Positions 4,772 to 5,530 of a stretch of 5,530 nt of DNA are shown one piece after another (position 1 is the stretch's first letter; each line of letters opens with the position of its first letter). The notes beneath the pieces are model-generated. The model was not told the DNA's origin and ran no database searches. It worked only from the letters and a program-made list of their open reading frames with translations. The stretch comes from an uncultured Campylobacter sp. (lineage in GTDB: Bacteria; Campylobacterota; Campylobacteria; Campylobacterales; Campylobacteraceae), in the NCBI RefSeq assembly GCF_937949835.1, contig NZ_CALEDC010000368.1, positions 1-5,530 of the forward strand, read 5' to 3'. A program made the position numbers and the translations under genes.

Positions 4772-5530
4772 ATGAAATTGCTTCTTGCATTGTTGCTACC
4801 ATTTATCGTTGCTTTCGCCGATAGTCTGGAACAGATCAGATCAAAAGGCGTCGTTCGCATCGGCGTTTACGACGGACAGCCTCCTTTTAGCGAGCTAAAC
4901 GATGGAACTTTTGAGGGTTTTGAAGTTACGATGGCACAGGCCATAGCAAATGATCTTTTCGGCGAAAAAGGCGGCAGAATCGAGCTTGTGCCGATGAAGG
5001 TCGAGGATAGAATTCCAGCATTAGTAAACAACCGCGTAGATATCGTCATCGCTACGATTACCATTACGCCTGAACGCGCGCAGCAGATCGATTTTTCAAC
5101 ACCGTATTTTTCAGTAAATCTTGGAGTTTTAACCCGCAAGGCCGATAGAATAAAATCCTTAGCCGATCTACGGGAGAAAAGAATTTTGCTCGAAAGCGGC
5201 GGTACGGGCGAGGCGTTTTTTAAACAAGAAGGCTTTGGAAATTTTACATTTTGCAAGATCGCCAGGGAGTGCTACCGCATGCTAAAAGACGGCGACGTGG
5301 ATGCCTACGCGACCGATAATCTCATCGCAATGGCATATCCGGTAGTCGATAGCGAGGTAGAAGTGCCGCTTAAAACTCTAGGCAAGCCCGATTTCATGGG
5401 TATTGGCGTGCAGAAGGGCAATAAAGAGCTACTGGATTTCGTCAATGCAGAGCTTATAAAGCTAAGCAAAGAAGGCTTTTTCAAAAAGGCTTATGAGGAT
5501 ACTTTCGAGCCGTTTTACCGCGGCACTGCG
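4772..5530 (+). CDS. PEB1-like periplasmic amino-acid-binding protein, copy 3 (3' end outside window)
   Basis: The reading frame is open from the ATG at 4772 to the window edge, 253 codons; by comparison with its paralogues only about 15 residues (the DKKYFLLDG tail) should be missing. The signal peptide covers residues 1-16 (MKLLLALLLPFIVAFA), followed by mature DSLEQIRS. The pocket strand A-T-I-T-I-T-P-E-R at 94-102 is the most PEB1-like of the three, with Thr95 and Arg102; Arg80 and Asp182 are also kept. PEB1 Lys19 is Tyr33 here, where copies 1 and 2 have Arg, so the side-chain subsite differs again. Cys161 and Cys167 form the CX5C pair and are the only cysteines. Residues 210-242 match copy 2 at 32 of 33 positions, whereas the first 24 mature residues are closer to copy 1. 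AAGGA (4761-4765) sits 6 bases before the ATG. It should act as a periplasmic amino-acid receptor for an ABC importer encoded elsewhere or downstream. Confidence 0.87.
   Translation, partial: MKLLLALLLPFIVAFADSLEQIRSKGVVRIGVYDGQPPFSELNDGTFEGFEVTMAQAIANDLFGEKGGRIELVPMKVEDRIPALVNNRVDIVIATITITPERAQQIDFSTPYFSVNLGVLTRKADRIKSLADLREKRILLESGGTGEAFFKQEGFGNFTFCKIARECYRMLKDGDVDAYATDNLIAMAYPVVDSEVEVPLKTLGKPDFMGIGVQKGNKELLDFVNAELIKLSKEGFFKKAYEDTFEPFYRGTA

Noticed and set aside
4867..5256. Minus-strand open frame opposite binding-protein copy 3
   Set aside because: It is the antisense shadow of the same conserved region, and the plus-strand frame is an uninterrupted, well-matched family member.

Overview
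The window looks like chromosome from an epsilonproteobacterium, most likely a mid-GC Campylobacter such as the oral gracilis/showae/rectus type. This is inferred from the recurring AAATTTTA-rich spacers, AAGGA ribosome binding sites about 6 bases from ATG, -10 boxes without a clear -35, very short signal peptides, and solute-binding proteins resembling Campylobacter PEB1. No RNA gene, CRISPR array, integrase or transposase was recognised.

Layout. Bases 1-65 are the last codons of an unidentified upstream gene. Its stop codon overlaps the ribosome binding site of a two-helix membrane protein of the DUF3137 family (74-1039). Facing it across a short hairpin is a class IV PLP aminotransferase on the minus strand (1086-1964), most like D-amino acid aminotransferase (D-alanine/D-glutamate supply for peptidoglycan). 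An 83-base divergent promoter region separates it from a small two-helix membrane protein of unknown function (2048-2551). A 409-base non-coding stretch follows (2552-2960); it holds a perfect 17-bp inverted repeat around an internal hairpin, a partial direct repeat and two small palindromes.

The right half (2961 to the window end) is a tandem array of three paralogous periplasmic amino-acid-binding proteins (SBP family 3, PEB1-like). The third is cut by the window edge. All three share a short signal peptide, a CX5C cysteine pair near the second-lobe ligand Asp, and a C-terminal tail (seen complete in the first two). No permease or ATPase gene lies among them. Similarity along the array is mosaic: copies 2 and 3 are almost identical near the C-terminus, while copy 3 is closer to copy 1 near the N-terminus. 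Copy 2 has also lost the Thr that contacts the ligand side chain in PEB1. The simplest reading is duplicated binding proteins diversifying in ligand range while sharing one ABC transporter encoded elsewhere, with some recombination between copies.

The most interesting features are the orphan binding-protein array with its specificity changes, and the unexplained inverted-repeat element in front of it. Nothing here proves a wholly new system.
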